The translations under genes were made by a program, and so were the position numbers. Below are positions 35,001 to 45,135 of a DNA stretch of 64,000 bases, piece after piece. The notes beneath the pieces were generated by a model. The model searched no databases, was not told the DNA's origin, and was given only the letters and a program-made list of their open reading frames with translations. The stretch is from contig CM045770.1 of the NCBI GenBank assembly GCA_025200525.1, positions 85,646,084 to 85,710,083 on the forward strand. Reading direction: 5' to 3'. This DNA is from Camellia lanceoleosa (lineage: Eukaryota; Streptophyta; Magnoliopsida; Ericales; Theaceae). Every line of letters starts with the position of its first letter. Within the stretch, counting starts at the first letter, position 1.

Positions 35001-38000
35001 AAATGGCCCCAGAATAATAGCTAATGTCTATTTTCTAGTTCGTGGAGTCATGAATGAGATCATGAAGTCGTCATGGGTGTGAAAATGATATATAAATAAG
35101 GGATTATCGTCAAATGAGGAGGAATTTGATATATTTTATTATGGTTTTATATTATTGCATACATAGATTTTCATGATTAATTTTTTTAAAAAAATAATTA
35201 TTAAAAAAATAATAAATAATTTGATGGTATAAGATCATCTCTAATGGTTACTCAAACTTTTCATCAAATTTAAATTTGATGAAAAATAAGTTTTTTTCAT
35301 GCTACAGTTACATCAAATAGGTATCAAATTGAGAATTTTAGTTTTCTTTCATCAAATTGAGGACAAAGATGTCTTTCATCAAATCACTGTTCATTATCGT
35401 TGCCTGATGTCCTCTTAGATGACCATCTCAAGGCAAAAATTTGTAAAAAATTTACCTTGTTGATCGATACTTTGATCGACCACCTCGAAACAAAAAAATA
35501 AATAAATTATCTTGGCAGTCAATTGGCGAATATCTATCAATCGTCCATCAGATCGTAGGTGTTACGATGAAACTCAAAAAAATTTCGTTGGAGCACTTGA
35601 TATCAAATGAAGTTTTTATTCAAATTTGATTAAAAACAAAAAAATTTGATACACCGTTTGAGATGCTCTAAGACCATCTCCAACGGAGAACCAAATCAAC
35701 ATCGATTTAAAATTTGATGAAAAACTCACTTTGAGGCTCACGGTGGCACAAGCATATCAAATTGACAATTCACCAAGCTACACCAAAGCGATACCAACAC
35801 CTAGAATTTGATGAATCCTTTATTGACCGTTGAAGGTGGTACCGGTTGCCCACCGGTTGCGGCGGTTGCCCAACGATGCCGGTTCTCTTTGAAATACATG
35901 AGTTCAAGCGGGTCAAAGCAGTTCAAACCGTTTAAAAAAAAATTTACCTAGATGGTGACCACGGTTAACCGACGTCGACCACCGAGTCGACCACCAAAAG
36001 TTCAAAAGTTCAAAATAGAAGGTTCAAACGGTAAAAAAAAAAAAAAAAAATTTGCCCTTTCTGGGTTGCGGCTTAAATTTGATGAAAGCAGTTTGATCTT
36101 TGAGCGAATTGGGCGACGTATCAAATTAAGGAAATGGCTTTTGTTTTTACTCAGTTGGTGAAACATTTGCTACAGATTGGAGATGCTCTAAAACAATTAA
36201 AAAAAGTGAAATACAAGTCTTTTGCTAAAAATATTGTTTTATGTGATATTCTCAATTAATATTGTAATAAAAAAAAAAAATTACAGGTGAGGCAATAGTA
36301 ATACATTTTTGTTCGATAATTAGAAAACAATTAAAAAAAAGTAAAATACAACAGTCTTTTGCTAAAAATATTATTTATGTGATATTCTCAATTAATATTG
36401 TAATAAAAAAAATTACAGGTGAGGCAATAGTAATACATTTTTGTTTGATAATTAGAAAATAAGAGACAACTCAAATAATATATTTTATAATTTTTTTTGC
36501 CCCGATTTGGTAAACATATTGAGCTAAATAATCACAAAATGATAAAAAAAAATTTAAAAAGTCAAAAAAAATCAGAAGAACTAACAAAAAGTTTGTCATT
36601 CCAAAACGAAAAAACCAAACAAACAAAAAAGTCAAACAACCAAAAAAATCTCAGACTAAAAAAATAAAAAAAACCAAATAAAAAAGCCATTGCCAAACGA
36701 CCATTTTATTTGTTGAAAATATCATATAACTTGTTTTAGAAATATGGTTTAAAACAATTTTTTTAACTTTCTTGGTTTTTTTTAATCACATCTTCTGTCT
36801 ATTTCAGTATATGTTTTTTTTTAAAAAAAAATCAAAAACTAACTTTTAACTTCCTTTTTAAAATAAGTCCGAACAACATTTTCAAGAATAATGCTTGGGA
36901 CCTCCTTTTGGGGGTCACCCTCTCACCCCCCTTTGTCACGTGGCGGGTGGTGATTGGAGGAGCAGGAAAAAAAAGAAAAAGAAAAAGAAAAAGAAAATGT
37001 AACCAATAAGAGAGAGAAGGGGTCAAGGGGGTGGAGGAAAAAGGGGGGATAAATCATTGTTGTTAAGATTAATTAGGGTTCGGTTGAGAAGTTGGTTGAC
37101 TTTTTAACTATTTTAGTTTCGAATTAAAAAATATTATTTGGAATGAATTTTTTAACTTTTTTAATTTTTATGAAAAAAAAGAATATAATAATTATAAGTT
37201 AAATGTAATATTTTATCTTATTAAATTAAAAAATCTATTTTATTTTATTTTTTGATTGAAATAAGGGTAAACTACCAATAGGTCCTACTTTGAAGACTTA
37301 ATATCAATAGGTCTACTTTGGAGACTTATTACCCATTAAGTCTTATTTGATATAATTTATTAAGTGATAAAGATAAATTTATCGATCTTTTTTTTTATGA
37401 ATAATTTTATAGTGATAAATTTATCGGTCTCTTTGTTTTATGAATAAATTTTTAGTGATAAATTTATCACTCTCTTATTTTATAATGTTAAATTTATTAA
37501 TTAAAACACAGTAAATAAATAAATCTAATTAACAAGGTAATTGATAAGTACCCTTTGAAATAACCCTCAATCTAGCAAGTTGTCAACCAAATGCTTACTA
37601 ATTTTTCAATGTACAATATGTAAGAGAAAAAAAGTCAAATCAATGTAATGAAGGTGGAGTACTTGAATTGCAGAAGAAACCAACTATTGGCCGATGTTCA
37701 GGGTATTTATTATCATAGACTTCCATAATTTCCTTACTTTAATGCATCCAGTTTACTCCCCAAAAAAAAAAAAATTATTGTACGGTTTGGTTGAGTCGTT
37801 ATCATCGGGCATAGTCTATAAAAGCATTACCCTTTTTGCAACATCACGGATCAAAATGAAAATGAGATTCAAAATAGGACTTGTTTGATAATTACTTTTT
37901 TAGTAATTATTTTTTAAAATAAAGTTGTTACTAAAAAAGAAAAATATCTAAGTAATTCAAATTTTATGAATTATCTTGATGAACTCAAATATTTTTTAAT

Positions 38001-41000
38001 ATCGCGATGATTAAATAAATTAAAAGCATCATGGCTAATAATCTTGTCGTTAAAAAAAAAAAAATACAACTCAAGACCAAAATATCAAATCATTATTGGC
38101 GGGGTAAAAAACACCTAATTAGTGGGAGCACTAATTAGTGCTCCCAAGCATTTTCTTTTAATATTATAATTGGGATAGTTTAAGTGGTTTTGAAAGTTTT
38201 TTTTTTTTTTTTTTGCATCTTTAGTGATTGTTTTATATATATATGTGTGTGTGAGAGAGTTAAATCTAGATCCTATAATAATTTATTAGATTTTTTTCCA
38301 TATGTGAATCAATTCTATACATGTATCTTTATTATGAGTTATTTTTAAAAAGTTAGTTAAAAGTTGAATTTTTAATTTTTTTAACTTTTTAAAAAGCACA
38401 TATATATATAAAAAATAAAAGAAATGATGTAATTCAAAATAAATTAAAATTTTGCTTTTAACCAAATTCTCAAATTAATACTATATATACATATGTATAC
38501 AAGGAAAAAAGTTGCTTTAAATTATAGAAGAGAGGTGAATATGACTTACAATCCAAATGAGTACTGGATTCTTGGTCCAGAAGCTCAAATGCCTTCGCCC
38601 AAATGAAGTCTCTCTTGCAAATCTGAACCTCTCGGATCTGCATATGGAGTTCACATTATACATATATATGAAAATTGTTAAGGTTTTACTCTTGGTAATT
38701 ACATTTGATAAAACTCTTTTCAATTGTGATTTTGTTTTAACTTTTATTTAGGGTGAGATTATGAGTTATTAAATGCAAATTCAATCGAATTGCCTTATAG
38801 AAATTTTTTAGTTTTAATTCTTTTATGTTTGTCACTTAGTTGACTATATCATTGATTGAGTTACCCGATCAACTTGCGATTGTCAAGGGGTAGTGCCTTG
38901 AAGCAAAAAACAAAATTAAGACAGGGTTGTTTGTCCGCTCGGCGACTATTCTTGTGCTCAAGCGGAGATCGCGATCTTCGGAAGTTTCATTCTCCTGCCA
39001 AAGTACTGAGTTGTTTTTTCACCTTTCGGCGGAATCGAATCAATTTTCTATAAATATGTGGTTCCATCCGTTTTTAAAATTCTGGCTTCGAGATCTTCTT
39101 TTTTTTGGTATTAGGGTTTTATACGGGCTTCTTTGTTAGTTTCTTTGATATTTGTTTGAGTTTAACTCACGGTTTAAGAAACATACATCAAAAAGATTGT
39201 TTGTTTCATTCAATCTGATAAAAGAGTTGTTTTTAAATTGAGTTAGAATTTAGAGTGCAAGCTTTGGTGGATTCTAGAGTGGCTCATCATCATGGATTAA
39301 ACATTGGCGTTGTGGATTCAGCGTTGGGCAAAAACTAATTCGAGTGAAAACCGTGATGGAAGAGGCATATAAAGGATCGATTCGATTAGGCGTGGATTCA
39401 CTAGGTAATAGAGTGTATTTGTATAATTTTTTTGTCTTCTTAGTTGATTGTTTTGTGACTTTGACTTCGTGATTTTTTACCACAATTTTTCAATTGTGAT
39501 TTTTCCATATTAAAATAAATTCGTCGATTTATCTTAATTGTTTGATTGGAATTGATATTTACTATTTAAAATTAATATATAATCACAAATAAACATCTAG
39601 AAAATTTTTAAAATTTTAAAAATTTTTTTACATATAATTTTATTTTCTACAACATTTTCACATTCTTAAACACAAGACAGCAAGTCTCATAAAAATTTAT
39701 TAATGTGGATCTTACTGTCATGTGTCTAGGAGCGAGTAAATGAAATTATGTATGCATTTTTTATAAGGATACTTATATCTATATTATATGTATATGTGTG
39801 TCATCCAGTGATATTTGGAGGACTAACCATGTGAGAACTATTACTCCACTGTTCTTGTTTCCTTTTCCCATGCCTTCAACGTCTCATCTACAACTCCACC
39901 AACCATTCAAATTTTTAATGTCATTATATTATATATCTATAAATATATGAGAGAAAGACAAAAGAGAGAATGTGCTTGTTTGGCGAGAACAATTCTGTTT
40001 ATTTGAGTTTTTCATTAATTTAAAATTTGTTTTGATGTGTTTGGTTTAGCTTATAAACATAAAACATAGACTTTTTTGGAAGTCAATCGAACTTTATTCT
40101 TTGAGTGGAGCGGGGAATCTTTAAGAATAAGTTGAAAATCAACAAGTGAAAGTTATAAAGTATAATTTGTTTAGGCGTAAAATTTATAAATGACTTTCAT
40201 GAACATGCAAGCAGGGGCCAATATGGGATAGGAAAATGAAAAATTCCCTAAAAACTCCCTAATCTCCTAATTTTCATTTTTGGCAAATTGTTTTTTTCTA
40301 TTTCTATTTTTTTTTTACTTGAAAGGGAAATTCAGGGGTTTCAGGCGACCCCTTTCGGAGATTATCAACTCCCATATGAGATAAGGTGTGTGATGATATA
40401 TATATATATATAAAAGTACCTTCAATCTGCCCAAAGCCATGGTGAGAACACAGTAAAAGGACATGAAAAACAGCCAAAACAAATATGAAGATGTGGAGCT
40501 GATGAATCCCTTCAGCTGACACAAATGGGACTTTATTCTGAGAAAAAAAAAATAATAATCACACAGATAACTTTGGTTAATTTGTATTATTAATACATGC
40601 CTTAAAAAAATACATAAATCAAATAAACAAAATGTATATGACGAGCATGGTTTTCAAAAGTGCACTCCAACTAATTTCACATGACATATATATTTCCATT
40701 TTTCTTCTACATTTTTTGTTTTTGTTTTTTTTTGACTTTTAAATGTGTGATGATGACGATTGCCAACCTAATAAATATCAATAATTTTTTAAAAGTGCGT
40801 TTCTCAGCAAATTTTATCTGTCTATATAAATTTTGCGTCGGTAAGGTATGACATGTCATTAAAATATGATACGACTCTTTTAGATTGCCTGCATGTCCCA
40901 TTTTTCCTTTTCTTCTGCTTTTTTATCAAATGTATAGTGATGACAATTGCCAAACCAAAAAATATCTAGATATCCGTTTGGGAAGATCACTTGGACTAGT

Positions 41001-44000
41001 AATTATAAGACAAAATAAATTATTTTAATTAAATAAAATAAATATTATATTTAATTTATAATTATTTTATTTATTTTTCATAAAAATTAAAAATATTAAA
41101 AATCTATCCTAACAAACTAAATAACTATAAAAGCTAAAAAAAATCACTCCACATTCCAAACAATGCCCTACTAACAAATGATTGTATTTGTTTTCTTTCT
41201 TTTCTCTTGCTTTCAAATGCATGATGGTTGACAATTTGCCAAACCAACAAATATCTAACTACACATGATTCAAACACAGAATTCAGAAACAAAATATGCG
41301 TGGACAGATATGAATTGCGTTTAATTTTAGTTTTAAAATTGCGAATTTTTGAAATTATAATTTGAGTGAAAATTATGAGTTGAATTTTGAAAAAAAAATT
41401 TTATTTAATTATGAATTTTGAAAAGAAATTTTAAATTTTAAATTTTGAAAAGAAAATTTATTTGGTTAAGAGTTTAAGTTTTTAAATTTTAAATTATATT
41501 TTGAATTTTTTGGATTTATTTTTTTACATATTAAAAAATGTTCAAGAAAATTTTATTTTTTATTTAAATAATTTAAAATTTTTATTTTAAACATTTTATT
41601 TTATTTTGTAAATATTTTAATTTTTAATTTTATTATTTTAAACTCAAAACATGACTTGGCACTTAAATAGTAACCAAATTATGCACATAATTTAAAACTC
41701 AATTAAAATTATTTTCAAAACTTCCGTAAAACGAGATAGCTCAGCTTGTATTCTTTCTGACTTTACACTCAAATCATAGCAATAGCATAACAAAAAAATT
41801 AAAATATTTAAAATATATTTACAAACTAAAATAAAATGTTTTAAAATAAAAAATTATATATTTAAAATAAAAAATACTTTTTTTAAATTTTAATAAATAA
41901 AAATAAGAAAATTTTTAAATATTAAAAAAAATAAATCTAAAAATTTCAAAATACAATTCAAATTCAAAATACAACTTGAAACTTTTTTTTAAACTAATAA
42001 CCAAACAAATTTTATCTTTTCAAAACTTAATTCAAAACTCATAACTCAAAACACAACTCAACACTCAAATCATGATTTTAACAATAATTTTAAAAAACAA
42101 AATAAAAAAATATTTTAAAATAGAGTTTTAAAAAAAGTCTGATTTTGAATTTTGAAAAAGAATTTGAATTGAATTTTGAATTGTATGTTTATTTATTAAT
42201 TTTTAAATTAAGTTTTGAGTAATTTTAAATTGTATGTTTATTTATAAATTTTGAAAATTAATTTAAAAATTTTGCAGAAGAAGTGCGCCTGCCACCTCTA
42301 CTTTCTACAAATCCTATCCGTCCATTTTTATGTTAGTGTTCATATCATTTTCTTCACCAAATTTTAATAATATAAAATAAATGAATAAATAAATAAATTT
42401 AAAATAGGGTTCCTCTGAAAAGTGGGTTAAGCTTTTTGACTTTTTTAACTTTTTTTAAATTTGGGATAAAAAATTTCGTTTGAGGAAAAGGACTTTTTTA
42501 GCGTTTTTTAATTTTTGTGAAAAAAATTTAATAATTATAAACTAGATGTGATATTTTATCTTATTAAATTAAAAAATATATTTCTTTTTTGTGACTAAAA
42601 ATAACTTTCAATCCCAATCGTCGACCACGCCATCCTTGAGTGTAAACAGAAATAGTCATACCGTGCCACATTTATTAGTTGATGCAGCTGCGTCGTGAGG
42701 GCGGCCTCCTCCAGAATATGCCGGAAACTTCCAGTGGCGCGACGCCTCCAAAGCCTCCGGCGTCCAGCTTCAGTAGGGGTTGAGGTGGCCTCCGGCTCTT
42801 ACTGCATGGATGCCATATGCCCCCTACACTCTTTGGTATGCATATATTTGAGATTGGACCTTGTCCTGCTGTCCAGGAACAAGGATATAAGCCCCAGCAA
42901 CATTAGCTCTACCCAAGCAAAACAAAAACAAAATTGTTAGTTTTGCTAGCTTCAAATATGCATGTATGGATGAGAAATGATCAATATCAACGAGAAATGA
43001 AAAAATGAGTTGAATTTGAAAATTATTAACAGCTATATGTGAAGAAAAATGATGTAATACCCATATATACTCTGTTAATTTCATCAACAAAATCTAATTA
43101 AAAAAATACATCATAAGAAAAATGTTATTCAATGCACGGAAATTGTTTCAAAGCCCTAGAACTTACTCTAATGATATGACAATTGTATGAGTCCCACCTT
43201 TTTACTTGAATTTTTTTATAAAAAACTGTCAGCTTAAGTAAAACTCGGTTTTAGAACTCTATTTTAGAGCCCTAAATCATTGCTATTTCAATACCAAACT
43301 CTGATAAAAACAAGTTTGATGAGGTACCTACTAAACAAGTTTGCAGGAGGGCACTAGGCACAGGAGCGACAGTATACACTATTTTATTTTATCCTATATT
43401 TTAGAAAAATGATATATTATCAAAATTTTCATAAGCAATTTTACCTGGATGGGAAAATTATATATTATTGGAATTTTGTGCAAAATTTACTTCTAAAATA
43501 GTCTGGCCATTTTATAAATTATATTTCATAATGATGAGTTTTTGGTTTTCAATGAAATTATCAGAATAAGAAGCATAATTTTGAATAATAATTTTGTACA
43601 AATTTTTTTATTTTGAAACTCACACTATAATTTTGAATAAAAATGCATTGAAACTATGTCACTATTTATTTTTAATAATTACTTATGTGACTCGAACTCA
43701 TGGCAATAGAATCAGAAATTGATAAAAAATGTATATATATATATTTTTATTTATAAAATTATAAAAAACAAGAAGATAATACATCAACAAAGTGAAAGAA
43801 AAGGTGAGTGCTAAGAGCTCTCTTTGATCTTACATCAAAAAAATATTATTTACCGGGCGAGTACCTGATTTGATCTTTTCAAGTGATTCATAAAGAGCTC
43901 TCTTGTGTTTCTTCTTTAACCACTGCAAATCATGCAAGAATTTCAATTCATAGTACACACTAAATATTATTGAGATACACAAAATTCGTACATAAAAAAT

Positions 44001-44202
44001 ATTTTAAAAAATAAATAAATCTGAACCTCATAATATTTTTTAAAAATATTATTTTTTCTATTAATCATATATATATACCTTTCCGATAGGATGGATGATA
44101 TGCTCATTGACAATTGGAAATCACAGCAAAACAAAGCAAACCACCGCGACGGCCCATGTCAGGGTTTGCTCCCAAAGACCTTCCACCAGTCTCCTCCGCC
44201 AT
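28691..44202 (-). CDS. MLO: MLO-like seven-transmembrane calmodulin-binding protein, 15 exons
   Basis: The exons encode MLO landmarks in order: [17 protein letters not shown] (exon 2), [17 protein letters not shown] (4), [19 protein letters not shown] (6), [12 protein letters not shown] (7), [12 protein letters not shown] (8), [13 protein letters not shown] (11), [16 protein letters not shown] (14) and the calmodulin-binding [17 protein letters not shown] (15). Exon sum is about 1,650 nt, near 550 residues, normal for MLO, and 15 exons is a usual number in the family. All 14 introns are GT-AG. MLO proteins sit in the plasma membrane with seven helices and a cytosolic calmodulin-binding tail. 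Clade V members are powdery-mildew susceptibility factors, others act in pollen tubes or roots. The central motifs look most like clade V, but I do not see the clade V C-terminal D/E-F-S/T-F signature. Single-base frame breaks occur in many exons, probably consensus errors; a young pseudogene is the alternative. Confidence 0.93.
29374..29434 (-). CDS. MLO: MLO exon 14 (last membrane helix)
   Basis: 61 nt, frame intact, [20 protein letters not shown]. Acceptor TATCAG, donor CAG|GTAACA. Confidence 0.95.
29560..29627 (-). CDS. MLO: MLO exon 13
   Basis: 68 nt, frame intact, [20 protein letters not shown] then SMG. Acceptor TGGCAG, donor GG|GTGAGT. Confidence 0.92.
29687..29995. mobile_element. 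Possible MITE in MLO intron 12
   Basis: 'ttagggctctattgggatca' and, inverted, 'taagtactattttgagaagg' flank an AT-rich stretch with two inverted 'ggttaaaa...aactttttacc'-like phrases. Weak inverted ends. Confidence 0.35.
30063..30095 (-). CDS. MLO: MLO exon 12 (micro-exon)
   Basis: 33 nt, [11 protein letters not shown]; the family usually has one more residue in the helix (AFF). Acceptor ATGCAG, donor TTG|GTAAGC. Confidence 0.88.
30719..30880 (-). CDS. MLO: MLO exon 11
   Basis: [18 protein letters not shown], then after one missing [20 protein letters not shown] and [12 protein letters not shown]. Acceptor GTGCAG, donor GAG|GTCCCT. Confidence 0.93.
30976..31016 (-). CDS. MLO: MLO exon 10 (micro-exon)
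   Basis: 41 nt, frame intact, [14 protein letters not shown]. Acceptor GGACAG, donor ATT|GTAAGA. Confidence 0.94.
31545..32105. repeat. Direct repeat of about 165 bp in MLO intron 9
   Basis: 31545-31703 and 31943-32105 share 'acatgttgg', 'acattaat', 'ataatttaacaa' and 'tcatcaaaacaaacacaa'. Between them are CACTATCAAT-type short repeats (31700-31770). Confidence 0.7.
32108..32345. mobile_element. AT-rich MITE-like element, copy c (MLO intron 9)
   Basis: Shares 'ttgactttttaactatttta', 'agcttttatg' and 'ttgtcttatt' in the same order with copies at 32575, 37070 and 42410. Confidence 0.5.
32575..32790. mobile_element. AT-rich MITE-like element, copy d (MLO intron 9)
   Basis: Same word order as copy c, 230 bp away: 'ttttaattattttaatttgg', 'agcttttatg', 'ataattataatttagatgta'. 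Confidence 0.5.
32819..32868 (-). CDS. MLO: MLO exon 9 (membrane helix)
   Basis: 50 nt, frame intact, [17 protein letters not shown]. Acceptor TCACAG, donor CATG|GTGAGT. Confidence 0.95.
33023..33117 (-). CDS. MLO: MLO exon 8
   Basis: 95 nt, frame intact, [20 protein letters not shown] then [11 protein letters not shown]. Acceptor TTTCAG, donor TTAG|GTTAGT. Confidence 0.95.
33451..33525 (-). CDS. MLO: MLO exon 7
   Basis: 75 nt, frame intact, [20 protein letters not shown] followed by HGFIM. Acceptor ATGCAG, donor ATG|GTATCG. It follows the largest intron (about 5 kb). Confidence 0.95.
33793..34465. mobile_element. hAT-type MITE with 8-bp target duplication (MLO intron 6)
   Basis: The element 33801-34457 (657 bp) starts 'tgggggtgagcaagg' and, inverted, ends 'tagaggtgagcacgg'. 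These ends match the TAGGGGTGAGCA type known from plant hAT elements. The flanks 'taggtgtg' (33793-33800) and 'tgggtgtg' (34458-34465) agree at 7 of 8 bases, the target length expected for hAT. It has no transposase frame. Confidence 0.8.
35232..35670. mobile_element. MITE, 'agagcatctccaacg' family, copy 2 (MLO intron 6)
   Basis: Ends 'agatcatctctaatgg' and, inverted, 'agagcatctcaaacgg'. Interior has 'catcaaatt' words and 'gttgatcgatactttgatcg'. Abuts copy 3 directly. Confidence 0.65.
35671..36189. mobile_element. MITE, 'agagcatctccaacg' family, copy 3 (MLO intron 6)
   Basis: Ends 'agaccatctccaacgg' and, inverted, 'agagcatctccaatctg'. Interior contains 'gttaaccgacgtcgaccacc', comparable to the CG-rich centre of the copy at 20411. 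Confidence 0.7.
36190..36468. repeat. Tandem duplication of about 138 bp (MLO intron 6)
   Basis: Two adjacent copies share 'cttttgctaaaaatatt', 'gatattctcaattaatattg', 'attacaggtgaggcaatag' and 'gataattagaaaa', differing mainly in A-run length. Confidence 0.9.
36499..36703. mobile_element. AT-rich MITE-like element, copy e, opposite orientation (MLO intron 6)
   Basis: Ends 'gccccgatttggtaaac' and 'cattgccaaacgacc'; the A-rich interior has repeated 'aaaaagtcaaa' and 'aaccaaa' words. Confidence 0.4.
37070..37262. mobile_element. AT-rich MITE-like element, copy f (MLO intron 6)
   Basis: 'ttgactttttaactatttta', 'ataattataagttaaatgta' and 'attttatcttattaaatt' in the family order. Confidence 0.5.
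38550..38637 (-). CDS. MLO: MLO exon 6
   Basis: Encodes [15 protein letters not shown] then [13 protein letters not shown], among the most conserved MLO strings. One base is missing just after the acceptor (ATGCAG). Donor ATT|GTAAGT. Confidence 0.93.
38830..39500 (+). mobile_element. Possible LTR fragment antisense in MLO intron 5
   Basis: Higher in GC than the intron around it. It has a TATA box 'ctataaatatgtgg' (39048), a downstream leader with 'attagggttttatacgg', and a 'ccgctcggcgac' box (38936) like those in the LTRs at 1-18000. No partner LTR or interior was found, so a solo or broken LTR is inferred. Confidence 0.4.
39828..39887 (-). CDS. MLO: MLO exon 5 (second cytosolic loop), two adjacent stops
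   Basis: MRR, then with one missing [12 protein letters not shown], then TAA TAG, then FSH. Family members have Tyr-Gln or a similar pair where the stops stand. TACCAG read as TAATAG would explain both stops and contains a CAG word of the kind misread elsewhere in this window. Acceptor TTGTAG, donor CATG|GTTAGT. Confidence 0.85.
40420..40537 (-). CDS. MLO: MLO exon 4 (third helix)
   Basis: [19 protein letters not shown] then VLAVFHVL. After one extra T in a T-run the frame gives [11 protein letters not shown]. Acceptor TTCTCAG, donor AAG|GTACTT. Confidence 0.93.
40972..41168. mobile_element. AT-rich MITE-like element, copy g, opposite orientation (MLO intron 3)
   Basis: Starts 'ccgtttgggaagatcac' and ends 'ccacattccaaacaatg', imperfect inverted ends; the interior is the reverse of copies c, d, f and h ('aaataaatattatatttaat'). 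Confidence 0.5.
41330..42075. repeat. Large AT-rich inverted repeat in MLO intron 3
   Basis: Left arm about 41330-41650 and right arm about 41760-42075 are reverse complements with scattered mismatches. For example 'gaaaagaaaatttatttggt' matches the reverse of 'accaaacaaattttatcttt', and 'gaattttttggatttatttt' the reverse of 'aataaatctaaaaatttc'. The spacer is about 110 bp. Confidence 0.7.
42410..42600. mobile_element. AT-rich MITE-like element, copy h (MLO intron 3)
   Basis: 'ttgacttttttaactttttt', 'aattataaactagatgtgat' and 'attttatcttattaaatt' in the family order. Confidence 0.5.
42662..42908 (-). CDS. MLO: MLO exon 3 (second helix and first extracellular loop)
   Basis: Begins [12 protein letters not shown], then after an extra G continues [14 protein letters not shown]. 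The variable loop has WHPCSK and GRRRLWRRR in changing frames, and NKCGT at the end. Acceptor GGGTAG, donor ACG|GTATGA. At least two frame changes occur. MLO loops have four conserved cysteines; CIP, HPC and KCG supply three here. Confidence 0.85.
43865..43922 (-). CDS. MLO: MLO exon 2
   Basis: 58 nt, frame intact, encoding [19 protein letters not shown], the conserved first cytosolic loop start. Acceptor TTGCAG, donor TCAG|GTACTC. Confidence 0.93.
44079..44202 (-). CDS. MLO: MLO exon 1 (start codon, first membrane helix)
   Basis: The start at 44202 gives [10 protein letters not shown], the usual short MLO N-terminus. The first helix ([11 protein letters not shown]) and [10 protein letters not shown] follow, but in shifted frames: an extra G in 'ttgggagc', and changes in 'gctgtgatttccaattg'. 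The donor reads AAG|GTATAT. Confidence 0.9.
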
Positions 44203-45035
44203 GGATCTTCTCTCTCCGCCGCCGAGCTCTCAAATTAACTCGCCGGAAAACTTATCTTTCTCAGTATAAAAAAGTAAAAAAAAAAAGAAAAAGGCCAAGA
44301 AAGTAAAAAGAAAAATGGACTAGTTTTTAATTTAGAAGAACCAAGAAATGAAACTTCAAGAAAGCTCTATAGACACATGAATATAAATGGCTAGAGAGAG
44401 AATAAGAAGTTAGGTGAGAGAAAAGTATGGTGTTATGAATGATGGGTTATATATATATACACGATATGAATGTTGACTTTGAGACGCGTAAGATGTGAGG
44501 TATGAATGTTACAGGTTATATATACACGAAATGATAGAATTTTTGAAAAAAGCTTGGTGAAAATGATAAATGAAATAATTATGATCCTTGAATTCATCCA
44601 GTGATTAATACGGTCTTTATTTAAGTGTAAATCCAGAATCGCCCGTCTCTTCATAAATCGTTTTCATAGAATTACATGATAAACTACAAATTGAGTTTGA
44701 TTTTAAATTAAAAACTAGTCCATTTTTTTCTGATACTTTGTTTTGTTTTTGTTTTTTGTTTTTTTTTGAAATTTTTCATCAAAAACACCATATATTAAAA
44801 CACCATCCATCAAAAGCAAATTGGGTTGATTTTTAATTCACTAACATTTTATTTATAAAAAAGAAATAGACAAAAGATTTTTCAAAAAGTAGATCATTTA
44901 TTTATTTTTAATAAACACATTAAATTAATAATATGTTATAATTATCGGGATCAATTTAATTTATTATTATGGATGAGACTTCTTTTGTCAATTATATATT
45001 TAAATCAAAAAAATCGGCTATAAGTTATCACATTA
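44203..45035 (-). promoter_or_regulatory. MLO upstream region, cut by the gap
   Basis: About 830 bp precede the MLO start before the N run. A TA-rich stretch near 44449-44459 is a candidate TATA region about 250 bp upstream of the ATG, and GA-rich sequence near 44390-44400 could belong to the 5' leader. I see no specific regulatory motif that I can name. Confidence 0.35.
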
Positions 45036-45135
45036 NNNNNNNNNNNNNNNNNNNNNNNNNNNNNNNNNNNNNNNNNNNNNNNNNNNNNNNNNNNNNNNNN
45101 NNNNNNNNNNNNNNNNNNNNNNNNNNNNNNNNNNN
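45036..45135. other. Assembly gap, exactly 100 N
   Basis: A fixed length of 100 N is a usual placeholder for a scaffold join of unknown size. The contig after it starts inside the tandem array that also opens this window. Confidence 0.98.

Noticed and set aside
36888..38157. Possible 1.27 kb element with ends 'aatgcttggga' and 'ctcccaagcatt'
   Set aside because: Only about 11 bp of inverted match, no target duplication, and an unrelated element (37070-37262) inside; too weak to call.
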